Below are positions 34,380-42,747 of a DNA stretch of 64,000 nt, piece by piece. The translations under genes were made by a program, and so were the position numbers. Under the pieces are notes generated by a model. That model was not told the DNA's origin. It did no database searches and was given only the letters and a program-made list of their open reading frames with translations. The DNA comes from Bradyrhizobium erythrophlei (GTDB lineage Bacteria > Pseudomonadota > Alphaproteobacteria > Rhizobiales > Xanthobacteraceae), in NCBI RefSeq assembly GCF_900129425.1, contig NZ_LT670817.1, forward strand, positions 6,386,001 to 6,450,000. The letters are read 5' to 3'. Positions within the stretch are counted from its first letter, which is position 1, and each line of letters starts with the position of its first letter.

Positions 34380-34560
34380 AATTTCCCTGTTATCAGGGAA
34401 TTTAACAGGGATTTTTTTGATTTTCGGCCGTTTGAGGCAAAAAGCGCAGCAAGAACCCCCCCTGCTGCAGCCACTTCTCGCATAATTCCCTATGACGAGG
34501 AACAGGGAATTTCTCGCAGCATATCAGGGAATTTTAGACCTCACATCAGGGAGTTTTTAC
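34380..34560. repeat. Cluster of CAGGGAATTT-type repeats in an 800-base gene-free stretch
   Basis: Five direct copies of CAGGGA(A/T/G)TTT occur at about 34394, 34406, 34503, 34525 and 34547. The first forms a hairpin with TTCCCTG (TTCCCTG-TTAT-CAGGGAA, 34383-34400), and ATTCCCTA at 34494 gives a further inverted arm. The surrounding 34066-34867 has no convincing gene. Similar arrays occur, as far as I recall, at recombination-prone intergenic sites of related genomes; function is unknown. Confidence 0.55.
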
Positions 34561-34867
34561 TCAGCATTGCCCCGCCAATCGCGTCCGACCATCGGAAAGC
34601 GCCGGTAACAAGCAGTAACTGTTGATATCCCGCCAGCGCTCCTTGTTGTGCCTCTCCCTTCGACGTAGATAAAATCCACCTTTGCAGGGGACCATCTCAA
34701 CCGACAGCTGCCTCAACTCCGATGTACGGAGTGCCCAACTATTGGTTCGAGAAAATGAAGAAGCTTACGTGGCCGCTCGTTTAGCAACATGCGCGTAGCG
34801 CAACGCCACAATCGCGGAACGTTTTCACTTTCGATTATTTCCGCGGCTTCTTGCGTTGGCGGTCGGT

Positions 34868-37561
34868 TCAAAGCGTGAGCTTTACGTTGCAAACACCGTG
34901 TTCGACGGCATCAGTCTTCACCTCAAAACCAAGTTCCCGGCACATTTGCAGCATCACCGTGTTTTCCTGAAGGACGTCGCCCGAGATCGCCTTGAGACCT
35001 TCGGACTTCGCGTACTCGATAATCAACTGCATCAATGCCCAGCCCAGCCCCCTGCCTTTGAGATCGGATCTGAGCAGGATCGCGTACTCGCCAGTTTCGT
35101 AGATCGAATTAGAGTGAACCCGCACCACACCGACCATCTCGTTGGTACCTTCCTCGAACGCGACAAAGGCCATCGCGCGGGCATAGTCGAGTTGCGTCAG
35201 ACGGGCGATAAATTCGTGGGAGAACTCCTTGATTGGCGCGAAAAACCGCAGCCGTAGATCCTGGCTGGTGACGTGCCGCAAAAGCTCGTGGATCTGCGGT
35301 TCATCCTCGGGGCGAATTGGGCGCACAATAACCCGCCAGCCGTCATTCACCTCGATGTGGCGTTGCCATTGCGACGGATATGGCCGCACTGCGAAGTTGC
35401 CAGGGCCCGCCCCGCCAAACTTTCTCGCCACTGACCCGACGGCGATGCGGGCGTCGACTGCCAGCACGCCGGTCTCATCCGCCAGCAACGGATTGATGTC
35501 CAATTCGCGGATGTCAGGTATGTCCGCCGCCATCTGCGCCAGCTTCACCAGAACCATCGCGACGGCATCCGGCTTGACCGCGGGTACATCCCGATAGGAG
35601 CGAAGTAGCCGCGAGACGCGGGTGCGCTCGATCAGGTCACGGGCCAGTTGCAGATCAAGAGGCGGAAGGGCCAGCGCCTTGTCGTTCATGATCTCCACGG
35701 CGGTGCCGCCGCGGCCGAACACGATAACGGTGCCAAAGGTCGGATCGTCGGCAACGCCAACAATCAACTCACGGGCCTTGGGCTGCACCACCATCGCCTG
35801 CACGATAACGCCGGATATTCGCGCCTGCGGGCGAAGCGCCTTCGCCCGCCCGAGGATCTCGGCAGTCGCTGCACGTACCGCATCGGCATTAGTCAGATTG
35901 AGCACGACGCCGCCGACGTCGGATTTGTGCACAATGTCGCGCGACATGATCTTGAGCACTACGGTGGCTCCTTGCGCGAACAGCACCGAAGCATGAGCGA
36001 CAGCTTGATCGGCGTCGGCCGCCGCAAAGGTCGGCACCGTCGCGATCCCATATGCTTCAAGCAACCGCTTGACCTCGACCGGGTCAAGCCACTTCCGGTC
36101 ATCCGCAAGCGCCGCGGCAGCGATCTGCCGTGCGGCATCGACATCGGGCGTGAATTCCCTGGGCATGGCCGGCGGAACCTGCGCCAATGCCTCCACCAGC
36201 TCGCGATGCCTTACCAGATGCATGAAACCCCGCACCGCATCGTCTTCGGTGGGATAGTTGGGAATGCCGGCACCGCTCAGCTGATCGCCGATCTTCTGGT
36301 CTGCGCCAACCCAAGCCGCAAGCACCGGCTTGGCTGAACCGAGGCGTTGTTGGCGGTATTTATTGACCACGGCGATCACCGTAGCGGCAATGTCGTCAGC
36401 CGGAGCGATTGCGGTCTGAACATTCATCACTAGGATCGCATCGTTGCTCGGGTCGGCCAGCAACAGCTCGAGCGCCGCCGCATAGCGCCCCGGATCTGCG
36501 TCGCCGACGATATCGACGGGATTTGATGCGGACCAGGTCGGCGGCAGGACCGCGTCGAGCTTCTCGCGAATGACGGGCGTGATCGCAGCGGGGATACCGC
36601 CCAACTCGGCAAGCCGATCGACCGAAAGGACGCCGATGCCGCCGCCATTTGTCAGGATCGCCAGCCGCTTTCCCGGAGGCTTTTCGACACGCCCAAGTGT
36701 CTCGGCGCAGTCGAACAATTCGCGAAGATCAGATACCCGCAGGATGCCAGCACGATGGAATGCGGCATCATAGACCGCGTCCGAACCGGCGAGCGCGCCG
36801 GTGTGCGTCGCGGCGGCCTTCGCGCCTTGTGCCATACGGCCGGATTTGACGACCACGACGGGCTTGATCCTGGCGGCGGCGCGCGCCGCGGACATGAACT
36901 TGCGGGCGTCCTTTATCGCTTCGATGTAGAGCAGGATCGCCCGGGTCTTTGTATCAAGCGCGAAATAGTCAAGTAGGTCCGCAACATCGACGTCGAGCTG
37001 GTCACCAATGGAAACAATTCCGGAAAACCCTACGTCGCGTTGCGCCGCCCACTCGACCATCCCCGCAGCAATCCCACCCGATTGAGAGATCAGTGCCAGG
37101 TGTCCCCGCCCCGGCATGCGCGCGGCGAAACTTGCATTGAGGCTTACGCCCGGCATCATGATGCCAAGGCAATTGGGCCCGATCAGCCTCATTCCATATT
37201 TTTGCGCGCCGCGTTCGGCCACATCCGCCAGCGACCCCGCACCATGGCCAAGGCCGGCGCTGACTATCAAAGCGCCTGCTGTGCCGAGCCTTCCAGCCTG
37301 ATCGATGATGCCTGCCACTTCCGATGCCGGCGCGGTGACCACCACAAGTTCGGGCACAAACGGCAATTTGCCGAGACTGTTGACCGCGACAACGCCGTCG
37401 ATCTCAGTATAGTGACTGTTGACTAACCCAAACTCGCCTTTGAATTTCTCTTTGAGAATATTGCCAAGGATGGCCCGCCCGACGGAGCCTTGACGCGGAC
37501 TCGCCCCGACCAGAGCGACCGAGCGGGGCGAGAGCAGATTGTTCAGACGATAGTTCGACAT
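34868..37561 (-). CDS. ADP-forming acyl-CoA synthetase fused to a GNAT acetyltransferase (Pat-like)
   Basis: The 897-residue protein has four parts: a CoA-binding Rossmann domain (LLSPRSVALVGASPRQGSVGRAIL), a succinyl-CoA-ligase-like region with the phospho-His loop THTGALAGSDAVYDAAF near residue 250, an ATP-grasp domain (KIMSRDIVHKSDVGGVVLNL), and a C-terminal GNAT domain (about 735-890, ILLRSDLKGRGLGWALMQLIIEYAKSEG). Proteins of this layout either make acetyl-CoA or, as in Salmonella Pat, acetylate lysines of acetyl-CoA synthetase. The His kept in the loop leaves ligase activity possible. The start at 37561 matches homologs; 37600 is the alternative. It borders the microoxic gene island. 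Confidence 0.87.
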   Translation of the reverse strand: MSNYRLNNLLSPRSVALVGASPRQGSVGRAILGNILKEKFKGEFGLVNSHYTEIDGVVAVNSLGKLPFVPELVVVTAPASEVAGIIDQAGRLGTAGALIVSAGLGHGAGSLADVAERGAQKYGMRLIGPNCLGIMMPGVSLNASFAARMPGRGHLALISQSGGIAAGMVEWAAQRDVGFSGIVSIGDQLDVDVADLLDYFALDTKTRAILLYIEAIKDARKFMSAARAAARIKPVVVVKSGRMAQGAKAAATHTGALAGSDAVYDAAFHRAGILRVSDLRELFDCAETLGRVEKPPGKRLAILTNGGGIGVLSVDRLAELGGIPAAITPVIREKLDAVLPPTWSASNPVDIVGDADPGRYAAALELLLADPSNDAILVMNVQTAIAPADDIAATVIAVVNKYRQQRLGSAKPVLAAWVGADQKIGDQLSGAGIPNYPTEDDAVRGFMHLVRHRELVEALAQVPPAMPREFTPDVDAARQIAAAALADDRKWLDPVEVKRLLEAYGIATVPTFAAADADQAVAHASVLFAQGATVVLKIMSRDIVHKSDVGGVVLNLTNADAVRAATAEILGRAKALRPQARISGVIVQAMVVQPKARELIVGVADDPTFGTVIVFGRGGTAVEIMNDKALALPPLDLQLARDLIERTRVSRLLRSYRDVPAVKPDAVAMVLVKLAQMAADIPDIRELDINPLLADETGVLAVDARIAVGSVARKFGGAGPGNFAVRPYPSQWQRHIEVNDGWRVIVRPIRPEDEPQIHELLRHVTSQDLRLRFFAPIKEFSHEFIARLTQLDYARAMAFVAFEEGTNEMVGVVRVHSNSIYETGEYAILLRSDLKGRGLGWALMQLIIEYAKSEGLKAISGDVLQENTVMLQMCRELGFEVKTDAVEHGVCNVKLTL

Positions 37562-37636
37562 CGGTTCAATTGCCCGGCATGCGCCTGCGTTGGATTTCAT
37601 CAGCCTTAACGGCGCTCTGCTGCGTCGTCGGGCCGT

Positions 37637-37877
37637 CTAGCGCGACAGCATAACCCAGCACGGTAGCTGGCCGATGACGAATTCGGAGAACAGGTGCGTT
37701 TCGGTTCGCGTCCGATCCACCACCTCATTGCCAGCGCATACGATTTCCTCGAGTATTGCCCTTCTGCGCACCGAACAACCAATCCAGGGCGCGGTTGTTC
37801 GCATGCGCGAATTGCGCAGTCGCATCGGCCGCCGGTTGCTCGACAATCGCGGCACGCGGTTCGGAAAGCTCGTTCAT
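37637..37877 (-). pseudogene. Phasin-like small protein gene, frameshifted and truncated
   Basis: An ATG at 37877 follows GGAGG by five bases and codes MNELSEPRAAIVEQPAADA..., reaching ALDWLFGAQKG. A one-base shift near 37765 is needed to continue as ILEEIVCAGNEVVDRTRTE and THLFSEFV, a stretch I recognise from phasin-like hypothetical proteins of Bradyrhizobium that are about twice as long. After EFV the sequence diverges and stops at 37637. It is divergent from the CBS-BON gene across two anaeroboxes. Confidence 0.7.
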
Positions 37878-37934
37878 GTTGACCTCCGGGTTGGCGTCCA
37901 TTCTGGATGATATGAGCTTACCCCAGGGTTCATA

Positions 37935-37948
37935 TTGAGCTGCATCAA
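37935..37948. promoter_or_regulatory. Anaerobox (FixK/FNR site) 1
   Basis: TTGAGCTGCATCAA matches TTGA-N6-TCAA exactly. It lies 58 bases upstream of the phasin-like start (37877) and about 100 upstream of the CBS-BON start (38049), so it could serve either direction. Confidence 0.75.
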
Positions 37949-37969
37949 GCGAAGGGACCCCGACCGTCT

Positions 37970-37983
37970 TTGACTTGTGTCAA
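37970..37983. promoter_or_regulatory. Anaerobox (FixK/FNR site) 2
   Basis: TTGACTTGTGTCAA is a perfect TTGAC-N4-GTCAA palindrome and an exact TTGA-N6-TCAA match. It lies 66 bases before the CBS-BON start at 38049. With the site at 37935 it makes a two-box divergent promoter for oxygen-limited expression. Confidence 0.8.
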
Positions 37984-38048
37984 ATCGCGCCGCTCTGGCT
38001 GACATAGCTTTCCAAAATCAGTTGCAATATCGAACCCTCGGGGGCCCG

Positions 38049-38739
38049 ATGCGCGCCCACCAGATCATGACCCGATCGGTCATCACCGTCACACCGGAGA
38101 CCACGATCGTCGACGCCGCAAACACCACGCTGCGGCGGCATGTCAGCGGGCCGCCGGTGGTCGACGGGGGCCGGCAAACTCGTCGGCATCGTATCGGAAG
38201 GCGATTTCATTCGCCGTTCCGAGATCGGCACCCAGCGCAGGCGCGGCCGATGGCTGAGATTCATCGTCGGCCCCGGTAAATCGGCAACCGATTTCGTTCA
38301 CGAGCACGGTCGCAAGGTGGCCGACATCATGACGCCGGAGCCGCTTACCGTGACCGAGGACACCTCGCTCGAAGCAATTGTCGAGCTGATGGAAAAGCGC
38401 AATATGAAACGGCTGCCGGTAACGCGAAGCGATAAAATCGTCGGCATCGTGTCGCGTGCCAATCTGTTGCAGGCGGTAGCGAGCCTGGCCCGCGAGGTTC
38501 CCGACCCGACCGCCGACGATGATCACCTTCGCAACCGTGTCTTCGATGCATTGGAAAAGAACGACTGGTGTCCGGTCGGCCTCAGCGTCGTCGTGCGCGA
38601 CGGAATCGTCCATTTGAGCGGCGTCATCAGCGAGGAGCATTCTCGCCAGGCCGCCATTGTCGCCGCGGAGAACGTTACCGGAGTGAAGAAGGTTCACGAT
38701 CATCTGTGCTGGGTCGACACCACGCCGGGATGTACCTGA
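38049..38739 (+). pseudogene. CBS-CBS-BON domain protein, frameshifted in a G run
   Basis: The ATG at 38049 codes MRAHQIMTRSVITVTPETTI... through HVSGPPVVDG, the first half of a CBS domain. The partner half, AGKLVGIVSEGDFIRR, lies in the next frame. One extra G in the GGGGG run at 38166-38170 explains the shift. The remainder has the second CBS motif (VADIMTPEPLTVTEDTSLEAIVELM, RLPVTRSDKIVGIVSRANLL) and a C-terminal BON domain (VRDGIVHLSGVISEEHSRQAAIVAAENVTGVKKVHDHL). An intact gene would encode about 229 residues, an adenylate-sensing or membrane-associated stress protein. A sequencing error in the homopolymer is possible. Confidence 0.8.
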
Positions 38740-38841
38740 ACTCTCCGGAAGACGAGGGTCTGGCAAAGGCGAGCTGATCGAGCCCCAACCGGCATCGAAG
38801 GGATAGGATGCACGTTCCCCGATACACCGGGCGCCATGGGG

Positions 38842-39267
38842 CTATGCCTGGGCGCAGCGCTGCAACGAACGCATCACGTCTTCGCGTGAAATGATGCCGG
38901 CAAGCCGTTGGCCCTTTTCAATCACCGGCAAGCTTCTCAATCGATGATCGACCATGAGTTGAAGCACCCTGGTCAACTTCGTTTCTGTCCGGACATAAAC
39001 GAATTCTGGGGTCATGATATCCGCGGCGGTTCGCTTCATCAGATCGTCGTAGCGCGGGACCATGTGGGACGGGGTAAAGACGAAGTTTGCAAGGTAGTCG
39101 AACTTCGAAACCAGTCCAACCACTTGCGAGTTTTCTTCGACCGGGAAAGCATTAAAGTCTTCTTTCTCAAACAAATCGCCAAGTTCGCGTAGCGTGACCC
39201 CCGGCGACACCGTCTTGGCGTCTCGCGTCATCGCATCGGCAGTTACTTGTTCAAGAAACTTGTACAA
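38842..39267 (-). CDS. CBS-domain pair protein
   Basis: The 141-residue protein is a Bateman module of two CBS domains: residues 10-65 (AMTRDAKTVSPGVTLRELGDLF, AFPVEENSQVVGLVSKFDYL) and 82-138 (DIMTPEFVYVRTETKLTRVLQLM, SLPVIEKGQRLAGIISREDVM). Such modules bind adenine nucleotides and often report energy state. The listed start is a TTG with no clear ribosome-binding site, so a later start is possible. An exact anaerobox lies 67 bases upstream at 39334, so FixK-type control is likely. Confidence 0.85.
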   Translation of the reverse strand: MYKFLEQVTADAMTRDAKTVSPGVTLRELGDLFEKEDFNAFPVEENSQVVGLVSKFDYLANFVFTPSHMVPRYDDLMKRTAADIMTPEFVYVRTETKLTRVLQLMVDHRLRSLPVIEKGQRLAGIISREDVMRSLQRCAQA

Positions 39268-39333
39268 AGCGCGATCCGCTCGGTTCCACTAGGAATTTAA
39301 ATGTTATTTCACCACGCTTTCCCGAAGGTGTTT

Positions 39334-39347
39334 TTGATCAAGGTCAA
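39334..39347. promoter_or_regulatory. Anaerobox (FixK/FNR site) 3
   Basis: TTGATCAAGGTCAA matches TTGA-N6-TCAA exactly. It lies between the CBS-pair gene (start 39267) and the end of the universal-stress gene, 67 bases upstream of the CBS start. Confidence 0.75.
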
Positions 39348-39359
39348 TTTCAGCCAGCT

Positions 39360-39737
39360 TCAACGCGACAGTAGCGTGCAGCGACCAGAGGGATTGACGA
39401 GACCTTTCGTCACACCGCCAAAAACCCATTCGCGAAGCCGCGAATGACCGTAAGCGCCGGCAATGATCAGACCGGCGCCGAGCTCCGACGCGATCCTGTC
39501 AAGCTGCGTCGGAACATCGCCGCACTCGCTAGGCGCCTGCCCCGAGGCAACCACGCCGTGGCGTGACAACCAGGCGACTACATCATTGACCCCTGACAAT
39601 TCCGCAGGGCGATGGACATCGTCCTCGGCAATTTCGACGACGTTGAACCGCTTCGCTAACTGCCCAGCAATCTCGAGGCGGGTGTCATTTGACCGGTCGA
39701 GCGCCAGGCTGACCATCACTGTCGCATAGGTCATCAA
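39360..39737 (-). CDS. Universal stress protein, internally shortened
   Basis: The 125-residue protein starts like a two-domain alphaproteobacterial universal stress protein (MTYATVMVSLALDRSNDTRLEIAGQLAKRF), then passes directly into what is normally the second domain (VVEIAEDD, GVNDVVAWLSRHGVV, GAGLIIAGAYGHSRLREWVFGG...RCTLLSR). Full-length relatives have about 280 residues, so an in-frame deletion of about 150 seems to have removed the middle. The ATP-binding G-X2-G-X9-G(S/T) loop appears as GAYGHSRLREWVFGGVT. A near-match anaerobox lies 54 bases upstream. It may be non-functional. Confidence 0.78.
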   Translation of the reverse strand: MMTYATVMVSLALDRSNDTRLEIAGQLAKRFNVVEIAEDDVHRPAELSGVNDVVAWLSRHGVVASGQAPSECGDVPTQLDRIASELGAGLIIAGAYGHSRLREWVFGGVTKGLVNPSGRCTLLSR

Positions 39738-39790
39738 TCACTCCTTGCTAAAATTGATCCATGCTCTTAGGCCTCAAGCTGAAGGGTGAA

Positions 39791-39804
39791 ATGAGATAGA
39801 TCAA
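39791..39804. promoter_or_regulatory. Near-match anaerobox upstream of the universal-stress gene
   Basis: ATGAGATAGATCAA differs from TTGA-N6-TCAA by one base in the first half-site. It lies 54 bases upstream of the USP start (39737) in the gap shared with fixL. Confidence 0.45.
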
Positions 39805-40017
39805 AGAATTCCGCCCAGCTGCAGCGATAAAGCCGGGGATTGCGGAATTGTAGGAAGAAAACGGCAGCGATGCGTGATTAACCGACCGACGGAAGCTGCC
39901 TGTTCTCACTTGAGCGAACGCCCCAGTTTGGAGCATATTGAGAGGCCCGCCAGGCAGGCGATGTGCTGCAGCGCCAGCCGAACGTGTGTTGTCAAACTGT
40001 CAGAAGAGAAAGCGGAC

Positions 40018-41550
40018 GTGACCACCACGCCCCATTCAGCGTTCGAAGATCCTGTGCGCGAGGAACGTTTTCGGCTGGGCATCGAAGGATCCGGCATTGG
40101 TATCTGGGATCTTGATCTTTTGACGCACAGGTTGTTTTGGTCGAATATCACCAGGAGCCTTTTTGGCGTCGCTAAGGACCTACCCCTCAGCTACGAACTA
40201 TTCCTTTCACTGCTTGAACCGCAGGACCGCGAGCGTACCGATCAAGCCGTGAGGCGCTCGGTTGAGACCGGCTGCAGTTTCGACATGCAGTACCATGTTG
40301 ACGGCCGGTCACCATTGCACCGTTGGGTTCGCGCACGCGGAAGCGTCGTACGGGACGAAGAAGGGGTACCCCGTCACCTTAGCGGGTTAGTGATCGATAT
40401 TGATGATCAGAAGCAAGTCGAAGAGGCCCTGAGAATCAGGGAGAGTCACCTTCGTTCGATCCTGGAGACCATCCCTGACGCAATGATTGTCATCGACCGG
40501 AGCGGCATCATGCAGTTCTTTAGCAGCGCCGCCGAAAGGCAATTTGGCTATCTCGAAGGTGAAGCGATCGGCCAAAACGTCAGCATGCTGATGCCGAACC
40601 CGGATCGTTCGCGCCACGACGGTTATCTGACACGGTATCTGGCCACGGGCGAGCGGCATATCATCGGCATCGGACGAATCGTAACCGGTCAACGCAAGGA
40701 CGGGACGACTTTCCCGATGCATCTTTCGATCGGAGAAATGCAATCCGGCGGAGTGCCCTACTTCACCGGCTTTGTCCGCGATCTGACGGAACATCAGCAA
40801 ACGCAAGCGCGACTTCAGGAACTGCAATCAGAACTCGTTCACGTTTCACGTTTGAGCGCAATGGGAGAGATGGCGTCCGCGCTCGCACACGAACTCAATC
40901 AACCGCTCGCCGCCATCAGCAACTACATGAAAGGGTCGCGTCGCCTTCTTGCTGCAAGTTCCGACCCCAACAGGGCGAAGATCGAAAGCGCCTTGGATCG
41001 CGCCGCCGAACAGGCAATTCGCGCCGGCCAAATTATTCGGCGACTTCGCGATTTCGTTTCGCGAGGAGAATCCGAGAAACGCGTCGAAAGTCTCTCCAAG
41101 TTGATTGAAGAAGCCGGTGCGCTCGGTTTGGCTGGTGCCCGCGAGCAAGGGGTCCAGATTCGCTTTAATCTCAATCCGAAACACGATCTGGTGCTGGTGG
41201 ATCGGGTTCAGATCCAGCAGGTTCTGGTAAATTTGTTTCGCAACGCGCTGGAGGCGATGGCCCACTCACCGCGCCGCGAGCTGATCGCGTCAAATGCCTT
41301 GGTCGCGGATGATACTATCGAGGTTGCGGTTTCCGATACTGGGCCCGGATTTCATGATGACGTAGAGCAAAATCTATTTCAGACTTTCTTTACAACGAAG
41401 GAGACCGGCATGGGCGTTGGGCTATCCATCAGCCGCTCGATTGTCGAAGCGCATGGCGGCCAGATGTGGGCCGAATCCAACGATTCGGGCGGCGCAACTT
41501 TTCGCTTCACGCTGCCCGCCGCATCAAGCGAGGTGACAGATGCCACATAG
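40018..41550 (+). CDS. fixL: Oxygen-sensing histidine kinase FixL
   Basis: FixL autophosphorylates when oxygen leaves its heme and passes phosphate to FixJ. The 510-residue protein has a first PAS domain (about 15-135), a heme PAS domain (about 140-260) and HisKA/HATPase domains. With the GTG at 40018 the key residues fall at the numbers known for Bradyrhizobium FixL: heme ligand His200 (RSRHDGY), Arg206, His214 (RHIIGIGR), distal Arg220 and phospho-acceptor His291 (SALAHELNQPL). This agreement supports that start over a GTG at 39874, which adds a 48-residue leader. ATP-lid motifs NLFRNALEAM, DTGPGF and GMGVGLSISRSI are intact. It overlaps fixJ by 11 bases. Confidence 0.95.
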   Translation: MTTTPHSAFEDPVREERFRLGIEGSGIGIWDLDLLTHRLFWSNITRSLFGVAKDLPLSYELFLSLLEPQDRERTDQAVRRSVETGCSFDMQYHVDGRSPLHRWVRARGSVVRDEEGVPRHLSGLVIDIDDQKQVEEALRIRESHLRSILETIPDAMIVIDRSGIMQFFSSAAERQFGYLEGEAIGQNVSMLMPNPDRSRHDGYLTRYLATGERHIIGIGRIVTGQRKDGTTFPMHLSIGEMQSGGVPYFTGFVRDLTEHQQTQARLQELQSELVHVSRLSAMGEMASALAHELNQPLAAISNYMKGSRRLLAASSDPNRAKIESALDRAAEQAIRAGQIIRRLRDFVSRGESEKRVESLSKLIEEAGALGLAGAREQGVQIRFNLNPKHDLVLVDRVQIQQVLVNLFRNALEAMAHSPRRELIASNALVADDTIEVAVSDTGPGFHDDVEQNLFQTFFTTKETGMGVGLSISRSIVEAHGGQMWAESNDSGGATFRFTLPAASSEVTDAT

Positions 41551-42157
41551 GGGAAAGGTCTACGTCATCGACGATGACGCGGCCATGCGGGATTCTTTGG
41601 ATTTCATGCTCGGCAGCGCCGATTTTAACGTCACGCTGTTCGAGTCCGCTCAGAATTTCCTCAATACGCTGTCCGACATCGAATTTGGATGCGTCGTCTC
41701 CGACGTACGCATGCCAGGCATCGACGGTATCGAGCTCCTGAAATGCCTAAAAGCAAGCCCTCGCCTGTTCCCGGTCGTGATCATGACCGGACACGGCGAT
41801 ATCCAGCTCGCCGTGGAGGCCATGAAGTTGGGCGCCGTGGATTTTATCGAAAAGCCCTTTGAGGACGATCGGCTGATCGGGATGATCGACGCGGCGCTCA
41901 AGAAGGCGGAGTCTAGTTTAAAGAGCGAAGCGGTTACACTCGAAATCGCATCGCGAATTGCAAGTCTCAGTCCCCGGGAACGTCAGGTCATGGAGGGCCT
42001 TATCGCGGGATTCCCTAACAAGATGATTGCAAAGGAGTACGACATCAGCCCCCGCACCATAGAAGTTTATCGGGCAAACGTGATGACCAAGATGCAAGCC
42101 GGCAGCTTGTCGGAACTTGTGCGGCTTGCGATGCGCGCCGGCGCGATTAAGGATTGA
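41540..42157 (+). CDS. fixJ: Response regulator FixJ
   Basis: The 205-residue protein has a receiver domain with acidic pocket Asp11-Asp13 (VIDDDAAMRDSL), phospho-acceptor Asp55 (VVSDVRMPG) and the Lys in FIEKPFEDDRL, followed by a LuxR/NarL-type DNA-binding domain (LSPRERQVMEGLIAGFPNKMIAKEYDISPRTIEVYRANVMTKM). Phosphorylated FixJ activates fixK genes under low oxygen. The ATG follows GAGGTG and overlaps fixL, so the pair is co-translated. Nothing in the sequence suggests loss of function. Confidence 0.95.
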   Translation: MPHRGKVYVIDDDAAMRDSLDFMLGSADFNVTLFESAQNFLNTLSDIEFGCVVSDVRMPGIDGIELLKCLKASPRLFPVVIMTGHGDIQLAVEAMKLGAVDFIEKPFEDDRLIGMIDAALKKAESSLKSEAVTLEIASRIASLSPRERQVMEGLIAGFPNKMIAKEYDISPRTIEVYRANVMTKMQAGSLSELVRLAMRAGAIKD

Positions 42158-42167
42158 GCTAGATCAA
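42154..42167. promoter_or_regulatory. Anaerobox (FixK/FNR site) 4
   Basis: TTGAGCTAGATCAA matches TTGA-N6-TCAA exactly. It begins inside the fixJ stop region and lies 66 bases upstream of the receiver gene at 42233. GAGCT and AGCTC around it also form a small hairpin. Confidence 0.75.
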
Positions 42168-42232
42168 GCTCGGGCACTCACAATGATATTGAATGAACGA
42201 GCATCATTAGCCTCCAACATTCGTAGGGCCCC

Positions 42233-42630
42233 GTGATTTCCTTGTCACCGGCAAAACCGACTGTATACGTGGTCGATGACGACTTTGGCGCCCTCAATTC
42301 GCTGCGATTTGTACTTGAGACCGACGGATTCGACGTCGGAGCCTTTAAAAGCGGATCGGCATTGCTGGACGCGGTCGCCGCAGCGGGAGCTGGCTGCTTC
42401 GTGATCGATTACAAGATGCCAAACATGAGCGGCATCGACCTGGCGCAGCGCTTGCGGAACCGTGCATCGACACGCCAATAGTTCTGATTACGGGCTACCC
42501 CGACGATGATATCTCGGCCAAGGCCACGGCAGCAGGGATACACCATGTCCTGTTGAAGCCTCATCTTGAGGAGAGTCTGGTAACCCACGTTCGAGGTGCC
42601 ATTCGGGAAGGTCAGCCCGTTAGTCGTTGA
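42233..42630 (+). pseudogene. Single-domain response regulator, frameshifted
   Basis: The first 82 codons (from a GTG at 42233) code a receiver start: VYVVDDDFGALNSLRFVLE, phospho-acceptor Asp in FVIDYKMPNMSG, ending LAQRLRNR. A missing base at about 42464 throws the frame to a stop at 42481. In the next frame IDTPIVLITGYPDDDISAKA... continues to AGIHHVLLKPHLEESL and a TGA at 42628. An intact protein would have about 132 residues. It lies downstream of an exact anaerobox between fixJ and the fixK-like gene. Confidence 0.8.
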
Positions 42631-42657
42631 GCGTTCGGGGCGACCTCCGCTAAACTA

Positions 42658-42677
42658 CTTAGGGAGCATCCCCTAAG
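42658..42677. promoter_or_regulatory. Palindrome upstream of the fixK-like gene, candidate FixJ site
   Basis: CTTAGGG (42658-42664) and CCCTAAG (42671-42677) form a perfect 7-base inverted repeat around AGCATC, 70 bases upstream of the fixK-like start. Because FixJ normally activates fixK, this is a plausible FixJ operator. I cannot confirm the FixJ consensus from memory. Confidence 0.5.
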
Positions 42678-42747
42678 ATATCGAACGAATTTTCATGTTC
42701 GACTGCTCGGCATAGTAGTTGGCCATCCGCCGCAGAGGAGATGGCTC

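Noticed and set aside
34380..34560. CRISPR array
   Set aside because: The repeats are only about ten bases, spacers vary widely in length, and no cas genes are near.
34326..34625. Open frame across the repeat cluster as a gene
   Set aside because: It has no ribosome-binding site, no family features, and its codons are dictated by the repeats.
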